A stretch of DNA of 64,000 nucleotides, taken from Heliocidaris erythrogramma. Its lineage: Eukaryota > Echinodermata > Echinoidea > Camarodonta > Echinometridae. This document shows positions 33,871-44,648 of the stretch, in pieces. The translations under genes were made by a program, and so were the position numbers. Positions within the stretch are counted from its first letter, which is position 1, and each line of letters starts with the position of its first letter. Where the stretch lies: NCBI GenBank assembly GCA_025617745.1, contig CM046858.1:33922598-33986597 (forward strand), written 5' to 3'. Below the pieces are notes generated by a model. It was not told the DNA's origin. It saw only the letters and a list, made by a program, of their open reading frames with translations, and did no database searches.

Positions 33871-33884
33871 GACCCCTTTGAAAT

Positions 33885-34780
33885 ACATTGTACATGTAGT
33901 AAACAAAACGAGATGTACACACACAGTAGTATCATAGTAGTATCTTTGAGTGCCAGCCCACGCACAGCGATTGTTCTCCCTGTGACGGAGCGATTTCGGT
34001 TACATTGCCGGTAATGGGAAATTTGGAGGTGCTTTCTACTTTGATTGCTTATTGTACCTCACTCGGTCATTTTCGTAATTTTTAGTAAATGTAAACATGA
34101 AAGGGCAGACTTTTCTCCTTCTAAAAATATAAGTTTTGTTTATCGAAACAAAAAATAAGGTTTGTTATTTTACAGGTGAAAAGCCGTCTTATTTTGTTGA
34201 AGCTTCGCTTCCTTCCTTTTCAGTACACTTACAATACAAATTGCGTAAACGCCGTCGCACACGCGGTTAGATCAAGGTCTGTGATAACTCCTTGGTTCGA
34301 TCGATACCCCATTCATTGGCCCCCATTATATTGTCGTCTGCTAATGCTCGGGCGATTATCTGCCAAGTCATGCATTGCGCCCTGCATTTTACACGTGTTT
34401 CCGACTCATTTTGTAGTCGTATTCTGACCAGCATTGTAACATTATCACTCTAAATGCTTTCTATATCACATGTATCAGGGAACCGTTTTTTCAGATGAAC
34501 ATTATTTATTCAATAAGACAAAAATAATCCTATTTACTTTCGAATACATTTCTCATGATTTGTCATAACTATTTGTTTTATTTCTCCCGCTTCATTCGTT
34601 TATTTCTCTATCTATCCATCTCTCTTTCAACGCTTTTTTCCCTATGTAGTTGTTTTTATCAATAAAACAATTTATTAAAATCATGTACACATATGTGATT
34701 TGTTTTGTTTGTAATGGGAAAAAGCTAAATGAATGACAGTGAGTGGAACAAAATAATACTTTATCACATCTCAATGCCGC
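33885..34780. other. Unique DNA, no gene seen
   Basis: No repeat structure apart from a short CT-rich tract at 34590-34630. The frames at 34176-34427 and 34592-34831 have no recognisable domain. Confidence 0.5.
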
Positions 34781-34787
34781 CTGCTCT

Positions 34788-35905
34788 CTCTTTTTCTCTC
34801 TCTCTCTGAACTCGTCAGGAAGTTCGTGCAATTAAAACTTTGTTTCAGCGCGTTTTATTTCCGCATTGCATGCAATTTTTATTATGAAAGGATGTGGCTA
34901 TTTATCAGAGTTTGATCGATTTGAAAATAAAGAGAACATCAGAAAGGAGCGTGATATCGAGAGTGTAGTAATTGTATGTTTCGAGGAAAATATTGAAACA
35001 GAAAGACAAGAGTTGAGTTGGATAATGACAAGAATCATAAACAAACTAAAACGATAAAGAAATATGTTTTTTAAAAAATAACAGCGATGGTAACAATAAT
35101 GGTAATTTCACTCTTTTCTAAAACCCAAGTTAATAAAATAAAATAAAATAAAAGGAGCTTGGTCAAGGATTATATCAATTGAAATTGGCAAATTCAGCGC
35201 TTCATTCATGAATTTCAATGAACCTTTTCAAAATGAAACGCTTTCTCAGTTCCGTGGGCTACTAACAAGGATAAGCATTTTGAAAAAAGAGGAAGTATAC
35301 GTAGGTCGACCTACTGAATACATGTATACAAGAATGAACTGTAAACATGCGCTGCCATGCTATCAATATGATAAAACTACAACCCCAAGAATTACGGGAA
35401 CCCAATTATTAATGCTCATTTTGAAATTCACAGTACAGCCCGTTAAATGGTTAACCGTCCTGACATGATATATTGTCATCATTAATTTCTTGTCACGGCC
35501 ATGGAAGGGGGGGGGGGGGACTAGAAATTACCATCATTGATTGCTATACTATCGGGATCGCCGATCGTCACTGTCGTCATTGTCCCCCCCCCCCCCCCCC
35601 CAATCGCTGTTATTTTTTAAAAACATATTTCTTTATCGTTTTAGTTTGTTTATGATTCTTGTCATTATCCAACTCAACTCTTGTCTTTCTGTTTCAATAT
35701 TTTCCTCGAAACATACAATTACTACACTCTCGATATCATGCTCCTTTCTGATGTTCTCTTTATTTTCAAATCGATCAAACTCTGACAAATAGCCACATCC
35801 TTTTATAATAAAAATTGCATGCAATGCGGAAATAAAACGCACTGAAACAAAGTTTTAATTGCACGAACTTCCTGACGAGTTCAGAGAGAGAGAGAAAGAG
35901 GGCAT
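34788..35905. repeat. Inverted repeat with ~300 bp arms
   Basis: Arm 34788-35091 recurs inverted at 35603-35905 with over 95% apparent identity by eye; it ends in a GA/CT-rich run on both sides. Matching 63- and 69-codon frames in the arms are the same sequence read from both copies and resemble nothing known. The spacer 35100-35600 contains the first copy of a direct repeat described next. Confidence 0.85.
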
Positions 35906-36770
35906 AAAGGATTAGCATTTTGAAAGAAGAGGAAGTATACTATACGTAGGTCGAATACATGTATACAAGAATGAACTGTAAACATGCGCTGGCATGCTAT
36001 CAATATGATAAAACTACAACCCCAAGAATTACGGGAACCCAAATATTAAAGGGAGCGACAAGTCGCAATCTATGGGCGGTTTTACAGTTGGCTGCTCCTT
36101 TCTCTGGATCAAAGTTCAAAGCGACTCCAATTTATCGCACGCAGCTAATAAAAGTTCGCACATTGAGCCAAATTTGAGTAAACAAGATCGCGCGTTCTTT
36201 ATTCCAGTATTTGAATTTCATTGGTCGGTTATGTATGTAGGGATTCGAGTTAACGATCACGCGAGGAATTCGGCAATAACATTCCTTCGGTAGCGCACGA
36301 TTGGACCTGATTGTATCCGAATTTCCCCGAGTCAGGCCAACTGGTCATGCCCATGGATTACGACTTGCCACTCCCTTTAATGCTCATTTTGAAATTCACA
36401 GTACAGCCCGTTAAATGGTTATCCTGATGACTGGGATTTGTGTCAAAAGGATAACCATAATATTGCATACTTTGAAAGCTTTAATTTCATGCATCTTTAT
36501 TTTATTCCCGATTCCGTCATCTGCTGTAAAAAAAAAAAAAATAATAATAATAATAATAAGGGGGAAGGCGGGCTGTTATTGCAGATATTGCAACATCACT
36601 ATATAAAGATATATTGATTTGGTAATTAACTTGGCTGTAAGCCTACATTACAATACACTTAAAACTCACACGTTTTCCTTTTCTAACATAAATGTGTTTA
36701 TTAACCGTCCTGACATGATATATTGTCATCATCAATTTCTTGTCACGGCCAGGGAAGGGGGGGGGGGGCG
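35261..36770. repeat. Direct duplication, second copy split by a MITE
   Basis: Sequence 35261-35520 recurs at about 35907-36049 plus 36377-36425, and its far end (CCGTCCTGACATGATATATT onward) at 36705-36770. The second copy is interrupted by the TTAA element at 36050-36376 and by further unique sequence at 36426-36700. Confidence 0.8.
36050..36376. mobile_element. 327 bp TTAA MITE with local empty site
   Basis: TTAA at 36046-36049 and 36377-36380 flanks inverted ends AGGGAGCGACAAGTCG and CGACTTGCCACTCCCT. The duplicate without insertion is at 35409-35412 (single TTAA). The ends and target fit Kolobok-like or piggyBac-like elements. The frames 35959-36293 cross it and are not genes. Confidence 0.85.
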
Positions 36771-36851
36771 ACTAGAAATTACAGACGCGTATTTTTTTTC
36801 TGTCAGGATTTGCGCCACTGACAAGAGAGGGCAGTATTTGAGCGTCAAGAA

Positions 36852-37039
36852 TAGTGTCCCTGTATTAAAGAGTTGCGACATGGACGTCCCACTTTTCTGG
36901 AAACAAAATGGCGTTCGAATTCTTTCTATTGAGAACACCCAGGTGCTCATCGGAATTGAATATAAATGTTACGTAATAGTGGAAAAAAAAATGGCGTTCA
37001 AATCCCCAGTTGTCGCAACTTTTTAATACAGGGACACTA
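36852..37039. mobile_element. 188 bp hAT-like MITE, 8 bp target duplication
   Basis: Ends TAGTGTCCCTGTATTAAAG and inverse. GTCAAGAA is duplicated exactly at 36844-36851 and 37040-37047. The insertion is inside the outer inverted-repeat element and is younger than it. Confidence 0.9.
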
Positions 37040-37177
37040 GTCAAGAAGCCCCGTTTTGGAGACTTTGAGAGAGAGACTACAACTTTAAGACTTGTATTTT
37101 CCCTCAGTTTCACCTTACTTTATTTCAGCAAAAGAAAATTTTGTCAATGATAATTTCCTAAATTCTAACACCACTTA

Positions 37178-37248
37178 CCCTGCCGAGACTCGAACTCGTG
37201 ATTCCTTCATGACGAGCACAACGTGAATCCGAATGCGCCACACAAGGG
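37178..37248 (-). ncRNA. tRNA-like sequence (SINE head or pseudo-tRNA)
   Basis: On the minus strand a B-box-like GAGTTCGAGTC, a CCTTG/CAGGG acceptor-like pair and a CAT within the anticodon region resemble a tRNA-Met scaffold, but the anticodon stem does not pair cleanly. Probably tRNA-derived repeat sequence. Confidence 0.45.
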
Positions 37249-37394
37249 TCTGTGAGACTGGTTCGCTCATTTTATTATATCCCTACAATTTGTTTTTCAT
37301 GAATATTCATGCCGACTAGTCTTGACGGAATAAACCGTATTGTCACCCCTCTTGACGCTCAAATACTGCCCTCTCTCGTCCTGACAGAAAAAAA

Positions 37395-37505
37395 TATAGC
37401 CCTGGACAACTACCCCCTAGGGCAACCACCCTCTAGGACAACTAACTACCCCCGGAAAAGTACCCCAGGACAACCACCATCTAGGAAAAGTACCCCAAAT
37501 TGGAC
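37395..37505. repeat. Family B array fragment
   Basis: Six or so degenerate copies with CTAGGACAACTACCCC-like cores, in the orientation of 9912-10141. Confidence 0.7.
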
Positions 37506-39130
37506 TTAACATCACATTGAAGAAGATTGTGCTCGTTCGCTACGCTCGCTCACCAAAATAGAATTAATATGGCCTTTAGCAAAATTTCTGCCCCGACCTG
37601 CAACAATAAAGCACAGATAATATACCAAATTTTATTAAAAAAGAAGTGTTTGTTTTCGCTCATGCTTGCTCGCTTAATTGTTCCTACTCCAAAAACTTAG
37701 TTTATCACATTAAAAAAACAACAACAAAAAATAGTTTATATATACTATCATTTAAAAAAACTTGTTTGTTTGTTTGTTTTTTTTTTTGTTGTTGTTGTTT
37801 TTGGGGGGTTTTTTCTCCAATGCATGATAGCAGGTATACCCATGTGCAATATCAACTCTCTATTGGATGCTTTGCATGATCAACAATTAAGGGGGCGGGA
37901 AGGAAAACAAATATTCCAGCCGTTTGTCACACCCCCTCCCCACCCATCTCCCTCATGCAACTCGTTACAAAGCTACCAGCCAATAGGAAACTACCATTGT
38001 GGTTGGTCGATTTAAAAAATAGTGGGGTAAACAATGATGTTAAGATGGATGAGAAAGCAACCTAGATCACGATGTTCGGAAATTTATGCCTTTTCACCAT
38101 TAAGAAATTTTTGAATACTGACATAATGACTTTTGAAACATTTATTCCATCAAAAACGCTATCATAATCACGGAGAGAATAATCAGATCTTCACACTTTT
38201 GAGACACTTAAGATTAGTATGAAACAACACAATTTTGACACGCTCATTTCACTGGCATTTGGGGCCCCCTATTTTTGGAAGAAAAAAAAATTGGGCAAAG
38301 TTCTGGCAAATTTCGGCAAAATCCGACAAAATCCTGTATTAAAATACCTGACACTAAGAAAGAATTGGGAAAATTAATTGAAAAAGAAAGAAAATCATGT
38401 ATACACACGACATAATTTCCCGGAATTAATCTTTTTTGTATGTTTCACTTTCTGTGTATTATTTCAGTAAGTATTATTATTAAGAGGAATCAAAAGACAT
38501 ATTTGTTGGTATTGGATAGCTCTAAAGCGCATATAGCAGTTTTAATTGATTATGCGCTATACAAGTGACAGTTATAATTATCATTTGGGGGCCATAGGTT
38601 CTGTCTGAATTTTACTCGCAGACCGTTGTAGATGGTTATTTTAAGTTCGCCTTTTTATTAGGAAACACGGCAAGATATTGGATTTATTATTCGTAAAAAT
38701 GCATAGCCCTACTTATACTCACTGAAACCCTTGGTTGTAACCCCCAAATTTCCAGAAGATCTTACTGTGGGAGATCATAGAAATTCTAAAGAATCACATA
38801 ATTTTCCGCCAAAATTTGATGGAAAAATTCAACTGTACAATGCACCATCAAACACCGAGTTTAAACACCCAACTTTTAAAACAAAAATGTAATACCAGGG
38901 GAAATCCCCCCCCCCCCGGGTGCTCATGGGACACATTTAACTCACGTGGTGAGGTGAATTTTATCATTATAATGCACCAAAATCCTTCTATTTATAACCA
39001 GATTTCCAAAACGTTCTTACCGTGGGAGGTAGATACCCCCTCCTCTGGATACTAATTATATCCTTACTGATTGTTGGTCTCCCCCTCCACGTCCTCCCCT
39101 GGCCGAAATAAGTTTAAATGCCATCGAGTA
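37506..39130. other. AT-rich DNA, no gene; SINE-tail-like sequence
   Basis: A poly-T and (GTT) run at 37775-37800 and a possible SINE or L2-type tail at 38510-38580 (AAAGCGCATATAGCAG, then TATGCGCTATACAAGTGAC). Nothing coding is seen. Confidence 0.5.
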
Positions 39131-39342
39131 CCTGGGAGTTGTAACTGTTTCGGGGGGGGGGGGTAGGTTACCTACATGCCATGGGTGGGAGTATGTTGGT
39201 TGTTGTCCGATTAATAATTACCCCAATTCGCTAATGTCCCGGTGGTAGTTACCTTAGGTGGTATTTGTCAAGAAGATGTCCTAAAGAGTGGATGCCCTAA
39301 GGGGTAGTTGTCTCGGGGTAGTTATCCGGGGGGGGGGGGGGG
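39130..39342. repeat. Family B array, left of foldback
   Basis: Degenerate GGTAGTTGTCC-type repeats ending in a poly-G run at about 39328-39343. Interrupted by the foldback 39343-40325. Confidence 0.65.
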
Positions 39343-40325
39343 GCGTGTTTTCGTTTTACACCGTAGCGTAGGCAATTTCGCGAAAAAATCATAGAAGTTA
39401 TCTGGTGAAAGAGTCTAAGTCGTCAGCGCACATCCCTGTTGTAACTACTCTATGCACTACACATATTATTGTGCACGATACAACCAGCCTGCATGGGAAG
39501 TTGGTAGAAAGGGGAAAGTGAAATACATTTAAAAAGAGCAGCTAGAGATAGATGGAAGGCAAAACAAAGAAATACATAAGGAAGGAGAATAGGATAAATG
39601 GAAGGAAAAAAACAAAGAAATAAATAAGGAAAGAGAAGAGGATAGATGGAATGTAAAACAAAGAAATGCATAAGGAAAGAGAAGAGGATGGATGGAAGGA
39701 AAGAGAAGAGGATAAATGGAAGGTAAAACAGAGAAATACATAAGGAAAGAGAAGAGGATAGATGCAAGTAAAACAAGGAAATACATAAGGAAAGAAAATA
39801 TGATAGGTGGAAGGAAAGAAGAGGATAGATGCAAGGAAAACAAAGAAATGCATTAGGAATGAGAAGAGGGTGGATGGAAGGAAAAACAAAGAAATACATA
39901 AGGACAAAGAAATACATAAGGATCTATCCTCTCCTCTTTCCTTATGTATTACTTTGCTCTTCCTTCCATTTATCCTCTTCCCTTTCCTTGTTTTTCTATT
40001 ATTTTCTCTTTCCTTATGTATTACTTTGCTCTTCCTTCCATTTATCCTCTTCCCTTTCCTTGTTTTTCTATCCTCTCCCCTTTCCTTATGTATTTCTTTG
40101 TTTTTACATCCATCTATCATCTTCTCTCTCCTTCCTCCCATCCTCTTCTCATTCCTTATGTATTTCTTAAGTTGTTTGGCTGTATTATCGTGCACAACTT
40201 GCATAGAGTAGTTACACTGACCTCTTCAGTGAGTATTTACAACAAGGATATGCGCTGACGACTCTTTCACAAGAGCACTTTTTTTCGCGAAATTGCCTAC
40301 GCTACGGTGTAAAACGAAAACACGC
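39343..40325. mobile_element. 983 bp foldback element inside family B array
   Basis: Ends GCGTGTTTTCGTTTTACAC and inverse, with ~40 bp near-perfect terminal repeats continuing (GTAGCGTAGGCAATTTCGCG) and weaker pairing inward to about 39520 and 40175. The middle is a polypurine array (39540-39925) facing its polypyrimidine inverse (39926-40165), with ATACATAAGGAAAGAGAAGA-type repeats of about 45-60 bp. All frames here (up to 220 codons) are low complexity and occur on both strands. Target duplication unresolved because of the poly-G flank. Confidence 0.8.
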
Positions 40326-40339
40326 GTCCGGCGTGGGGG

Positions 40340-40985
40340 TGGGGGTGTTGGGGGTGGGTAGTTGTCCTAGAAGGTGGTTGTTCTATGGGGTAGTTTCCTG
40401 GGGGTAGTGTCCTGGGGGTAGTTGTTGGGGGGGGGGGGGGGGTACTTGTCCTAGGGCGTAGTTGTCTGGGGGTAGTTGTCCGGGGGTAGTTGTCGGGGGT
40501 AGTTGTCCCAGGGGGTAGTTGTCCTAGACGGTGGTTGTCCTAGAGGGTAGTTGCCCGGGGGTAGTTGTCCTAGAGGGTAGTTGTCCTAGAGGGTAGTTGT
40601 CTGGGGGTAGTTGCCCGGGGGTAATTTTCCAGGGGGTAGTTGTCCTAGAGGGTAGTTGTCCGGGGGTAGTTGTCCTAGAGGGTGGTTGTCCTAGGGGGTA
40701 GTTAGTCGGGGGTAATCATCCTAGAGGCGTAATTGTCCCGGGGGTAGTTGTCCAGGGGTAGTTTTTCTAGGCGGTGGTTGTCCTAGGGGGTAGTTATCTG
40801 GGGGGGGGGGGGGGGTAGTTGTCCTAGAGGGTGGTTGCCCTAGAGAGTAATTAGTCGGGGGGTAATCATCCTAGAGGCTTAATTGTCCCGGGGTAGTCGT
40901 CCTAGGGGTGGTTGCCCTAGGGGGTAGTTGTCCTAGAGGGTAGTTATCCTAGGGGTGGTTGTCCAGGTGGTAGGTGTCCGGATAC
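40340..40985. repeat. Family B array, right of foldback
   Basis: About 35 copies of a ~17 bp unit (GGGTAGTTGTCCTAGAG and variants) with poly-G runs at about 40427-40442 and 40800-40815. Ends in GTGTCCGGATACGG at 40971-40984, identical to the terminus at 17303-17316. Confidence 0.9.
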
Positions 40986-40989
40986 GGCA

Positions 40990-43100
40990 AATATCACGAT
41001 CGTGATTGCCTGTACGATCACTCACACAACCCCGGAAGTGTTGACGGTCAAATTAAATGCATGCCAATATTTTGTTTCGTTGATATGACTGTTGTTATTT
41101 CTTGTACTGATATGAGATATGGGTGATATGTGATTTTTATTTAAAGTAAAGTTTGGAAACCACTCTGGGATTGACTACATGATGTATTCGTTGGGTGATG
41201 ACCTTTGATGAGTCAGTGCCATCGAGCTGAAAATTGATCACGGTAGAATTTTAAAAGCCCCGCAGAAGTGAGCCCTCTATTGTCTATGGAGCGACAGCGT
41301 CAAACCCACCAAATGCACGATCGCCCATTGAAACGTGAATACGTGTCTTTTGTCTGGTTGAACTGTGATTCTGCAAAGTGAAAGTCCCTAATAATGATGG
41401 TTTCGTTTTCGGGTACAACGCAGGCTCCACTTACAGCAGTATTTACTCGTATACTCCAGTCGCGGCTCTACACTGGGATTAACTGCCCAAAAGCTTTCGC
41501 TCCTTCCTGCTTAATTTGCATAAAATAAACAAGTTGTTTACGTAAAACCGCTACCGAAGAGTCTCAGCTAAATTGTGAAATCTCGCCCGAGAAACAACCA
41601 AATGAAATGAACTAAACGTCAAATTCCAGAATAAGAGTTGCTCTAACCCATAATTAGTATCACTCGTAGTCAAATCATTTTTTAATTTGTGAAAACTTGG
41701 AGAAATGAGGAGCCATATTATTTTTTTTTTAAGTCTAAAAAATGTAGCATTATTTTTCACATTTGCTCTCATTGCGCAAGATCAAAACTTTCACATATGA
41801 AAAATCAAAGTATATTGAGGGGATCCTCGAAATATCTTTCCATAATCATCTGTCGAACGGTTATGTCGGGGAAAAAAATCGAAGGCAATGCATTCATGAA
41901 CCCTCTACCGTTCTTCGCGTGTAGTCCCACGTATAGCGGTGCATGCAGGATGGTTTCAACTCGAGTGTACGCTAAACAGGGGGCGTGTCTTGTCAGTGAT
42001 TGTTACCGACAAATTTGTTCTCAGCCAATCAGATTGCAAGGATTTCAGTATTTTTCACGTTAAGTCTTCGATTTTTGATGGCAGTTTTACACAAAACTAC
42101 TAACTGCGCAAACTTGAAACTGCCCAGGGAGTGAGACTGGAGTTTAAAGTTTAGCAATATGTTATTTGTTTGCATATTCATTTCGTCCCAGACTTGTGTC
42201 GGGAAAAAAACAAAACCTCATTTCTCGGCCCTCTGAAACAGAAAAATACTCGTATCTCAAAAAATACTCATCCGTTTTCAGTGAAAATTAATAAGAAGCA
42301 TAATATCTGCATTTCCTATCTACTCTGGAATTTTCATGATATTTAAGGCCCGAATGGGGGAGATACGAGAATGTGAATTTTCGAGGATTTCTGCTCCTCG
42401 CTCAGCGGAGGGCTTCGATAGCCGTTAGGAATTCAAAAGCTTTGACGACTTTACAAAGACGTTAATTGGGGTGTAGAGCCGCGCCTGCACTCTACACACC
42501 TTTATTTGAAAAGAGGATTCAAGCACACCTATCATGATCTGCCTATGGATTGTATCGTTGTTGATTCATTACAGTTTTCCCTCGATATATTGAAAGAGAC
42601 TCTGAATATGAAAACGAACCTGTTTATCAATGTTTATGCTGACGGAATCTGAATTACGATTCGATTTCCAAGGAATTAATTTTTAATACACTGCATGTTT
42701 CCGCACAGTGCTGTAACTGGATTCAATAAACGGAGATCAAACTTTCCTTATTGCTCGTGCGAGAGAGACACATTTGGACACCATTTTGTTTCTTTATAAC
42801 ATGCTTAAGAGCAGACCTTACAAGTCAGTTGTTAATTTCATTTGATTGTACAAGACACATACAAAAGCTTTTTTTGGCTGGGCTACTGCTGATAAGAGGA
42901 AGGACTTGAGGCCGCATTTCACCGTTTCTTTTGGAAGCCAACAGTGAGTATATCTATCACTCTGAATTGCTATACGTAAGATCATCTGGCAAGAATTCCT
43001 TATGTCCCAGCCACCTTATTTTTTTTAGCCTTGCAGGGAACTTTTTTAAACACAAAAAATAACCTTAGTTACATTATGTAAATGATTTTAGAGTATTAAC
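40990..43100. other. Unique DNA; possible 1 kb element 41456-42490
   Basis: CGCGGCTCTACAC near 41462 recurs inverted near 42475, and AAAGCTTT lies just inside both, so the kilobase between may be a decayed DNA transposon. The 124-codon plus-strand frame at 41689-42063 lies inside it and matches no domain I recognise. No target duplication was found. Confidence 0.4.
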
Positions 43101-44640
43101 CAAAGAGTTTAAATACGAAGAGTGCTCAGTGCCGAAATAAAGTACGCGTATATATTGTGGTACACGTCGATCGGCCGGGGGGGGGGGGGGGGGGGGGGTG
43201 ATTGTTTTTTGTCTGGCAACCAGTCAGATTTGACTTTTTTTGCCATATTAAATTCCGATATTCTATCCAATGGTATATACTTTTATTTTATTTTTCTTTT
43301 TTTTAATTATTATTATTATTTTTTTTTAATACGCTAGGAGATCTATTATACTTGGATTTACAAATTCAAGAGGTCTTTCTCTAATTCCTATCAGTTTAAG
43401 GGAAAGAAAGAGAAAAGGAAAGAAAATTGGGAAAGCAAAAGAAAGGAAGAGCTCCAGTCCCGCACCCGTACCGCAGTGCGGGGATACGTCTGTCCCGTTG
43501 ATGTAGAACATCAACGTCGGTGAAGTCTTGATCTTTCCAGGGGACAAGACGCCTTTAATCCTACCTACGTGGGGAAGACAAGCCCTTGCAGGGTGGAGCT
43601 TTAGATGAGAAAAGGTAGAAAAGTGGTTAGAACAGAAAAAAATATATATTTAGTCTATGTTATATACACAAAATTTTAGGTATTGCTATGGTAAGGCAAA
43701 AAAAGGAGGACCATACTACTGACAGTGAGTGATAATCGATATCGTGCAGCGTACCATATATACACATAATTGTACAATTACATAATTCACCTATAATATA
43801 TACATGTGCATGAATATTTTTTTTTTTTAAGGCTTACAAGATATAAAGCTTACATATTCATAGAAATATTAAGTACATAACATCTGTACTCATTTGTATC
43901 ACCATTTGTATTACCATCATTATTATTGTTCACCTCTCTTTCTCACATTCCTTTTTTTTTTTTTTTTTTTTTTGTATTTTGTTTTGAATATACACATGCA
44001 TGCACGCATACATAACTTGGTTGCGTACAGGCGCGTAAGAAGAAAAAAAAAACGTCATTTGACAGAGGTAGAATGTATATGTATAGACTTCGTTATAAAA
44101 GTTCCTGTTCCTCGAATAACTGAGTTACTGATGAACTAGGGGGTGCATAAGCCTGTGGGGGTAGTACAGTTGGCCTTTAGCCACCCGCCACTAATCATCA
44201 GCCGCGAAGGAGACTCTCTCCAACCGTTGACCAATGAAAGATTTAGAATCTATACATTAGCCCCAGTATCCGATTTGCAGGATTATAGCTGATAATAAAA
44301 TATGAGAATTTTCCCGTGTCCGGCTTTTCTTTACTTACTTTTTTTACTTTTTCTTTTTTTCTTTCCTGATCTTTTCTTTCTTTTTTTCCTTTTCTTTATT
44401 TTTTAAAATTAAATATTGTTGTTGTTGTAGTTGAATATGATGGCGCACTTCAATTTTCGTTTGTAACAATTCATGCCACGCTTAAACAAGAAAACGTGCA
44501 ATTTATACAGCTGCAGTTGCCATACACACACATAATATATACATGCATACACCATACGTCCTTCCAAATATTAATGTATGTCAATGTTCTATGTATAAAA
44601 TACAAAGTACGAAAACCTACATCCTCACATGCGCATGCAT
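43101..44640. other. Low-complexity and unique DNA, no gene
   Basis: Contains a 21 nt poly-G run (about 43178-43198), T-rich tracts (43290-43330, 43950-43975, 44340-44400) and a (GTT)n run (44417-44428), which might be the 3' tail of the adjacent minus-strand LINE. Confidence 0.5.
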
Positions 44641-44648
44641 CTGTAATG

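Larger units (their letters stand above)
29320..33876 (-). mobile_element. FB-A unit 3: 4.6 kb foldback element, 8 bp target duplication
   Basis: The left end is GGGGTAACCTCGCTAGTCA and the right end is the inverse of GGGGTCTGCTCGCTAGTCA. TTTGAAAT is duplicated exactly at 29312-29319 and 33877-33884. Same orientation as unit 2 but with much of the body deleted or replaced: only fragments of the shared segment remain near 31735-31850. It contains a perfect hairpin insertion, a TTAA element, a family B terminus and a LINE 3' end. Having no coding sequence, it must be mobilised in trans. Confidence 0.85.
36792..37394. mobile_element. Outer inverted-repeat element, ~600 bp
   Basis: TTTTTTTCTGTCAGGA at the left and its inverse at the right, each followed inward by GAGAGAGGGCAGTATTTGAG and CGTCAAG, make terminal repeats of about 60 bp with a small indel. 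A MITE (36852-37039) and a tRNA-like sequence (37178-37248) lie inside. Confidence 0.7.

Noticed and set aside
34866-35057. Small gene, with a similar frame on the other strand at 35633-35842
   Set aside because: Both are the same inverted-repeat arm; no domain and no conserved start context.
39542-40204. 220-codon frame on the minus strand
   Set aside because: Spans both facing arms of a foldback; lysine-rich half and Phe/Leu-rich half are the two strands of one repeat.
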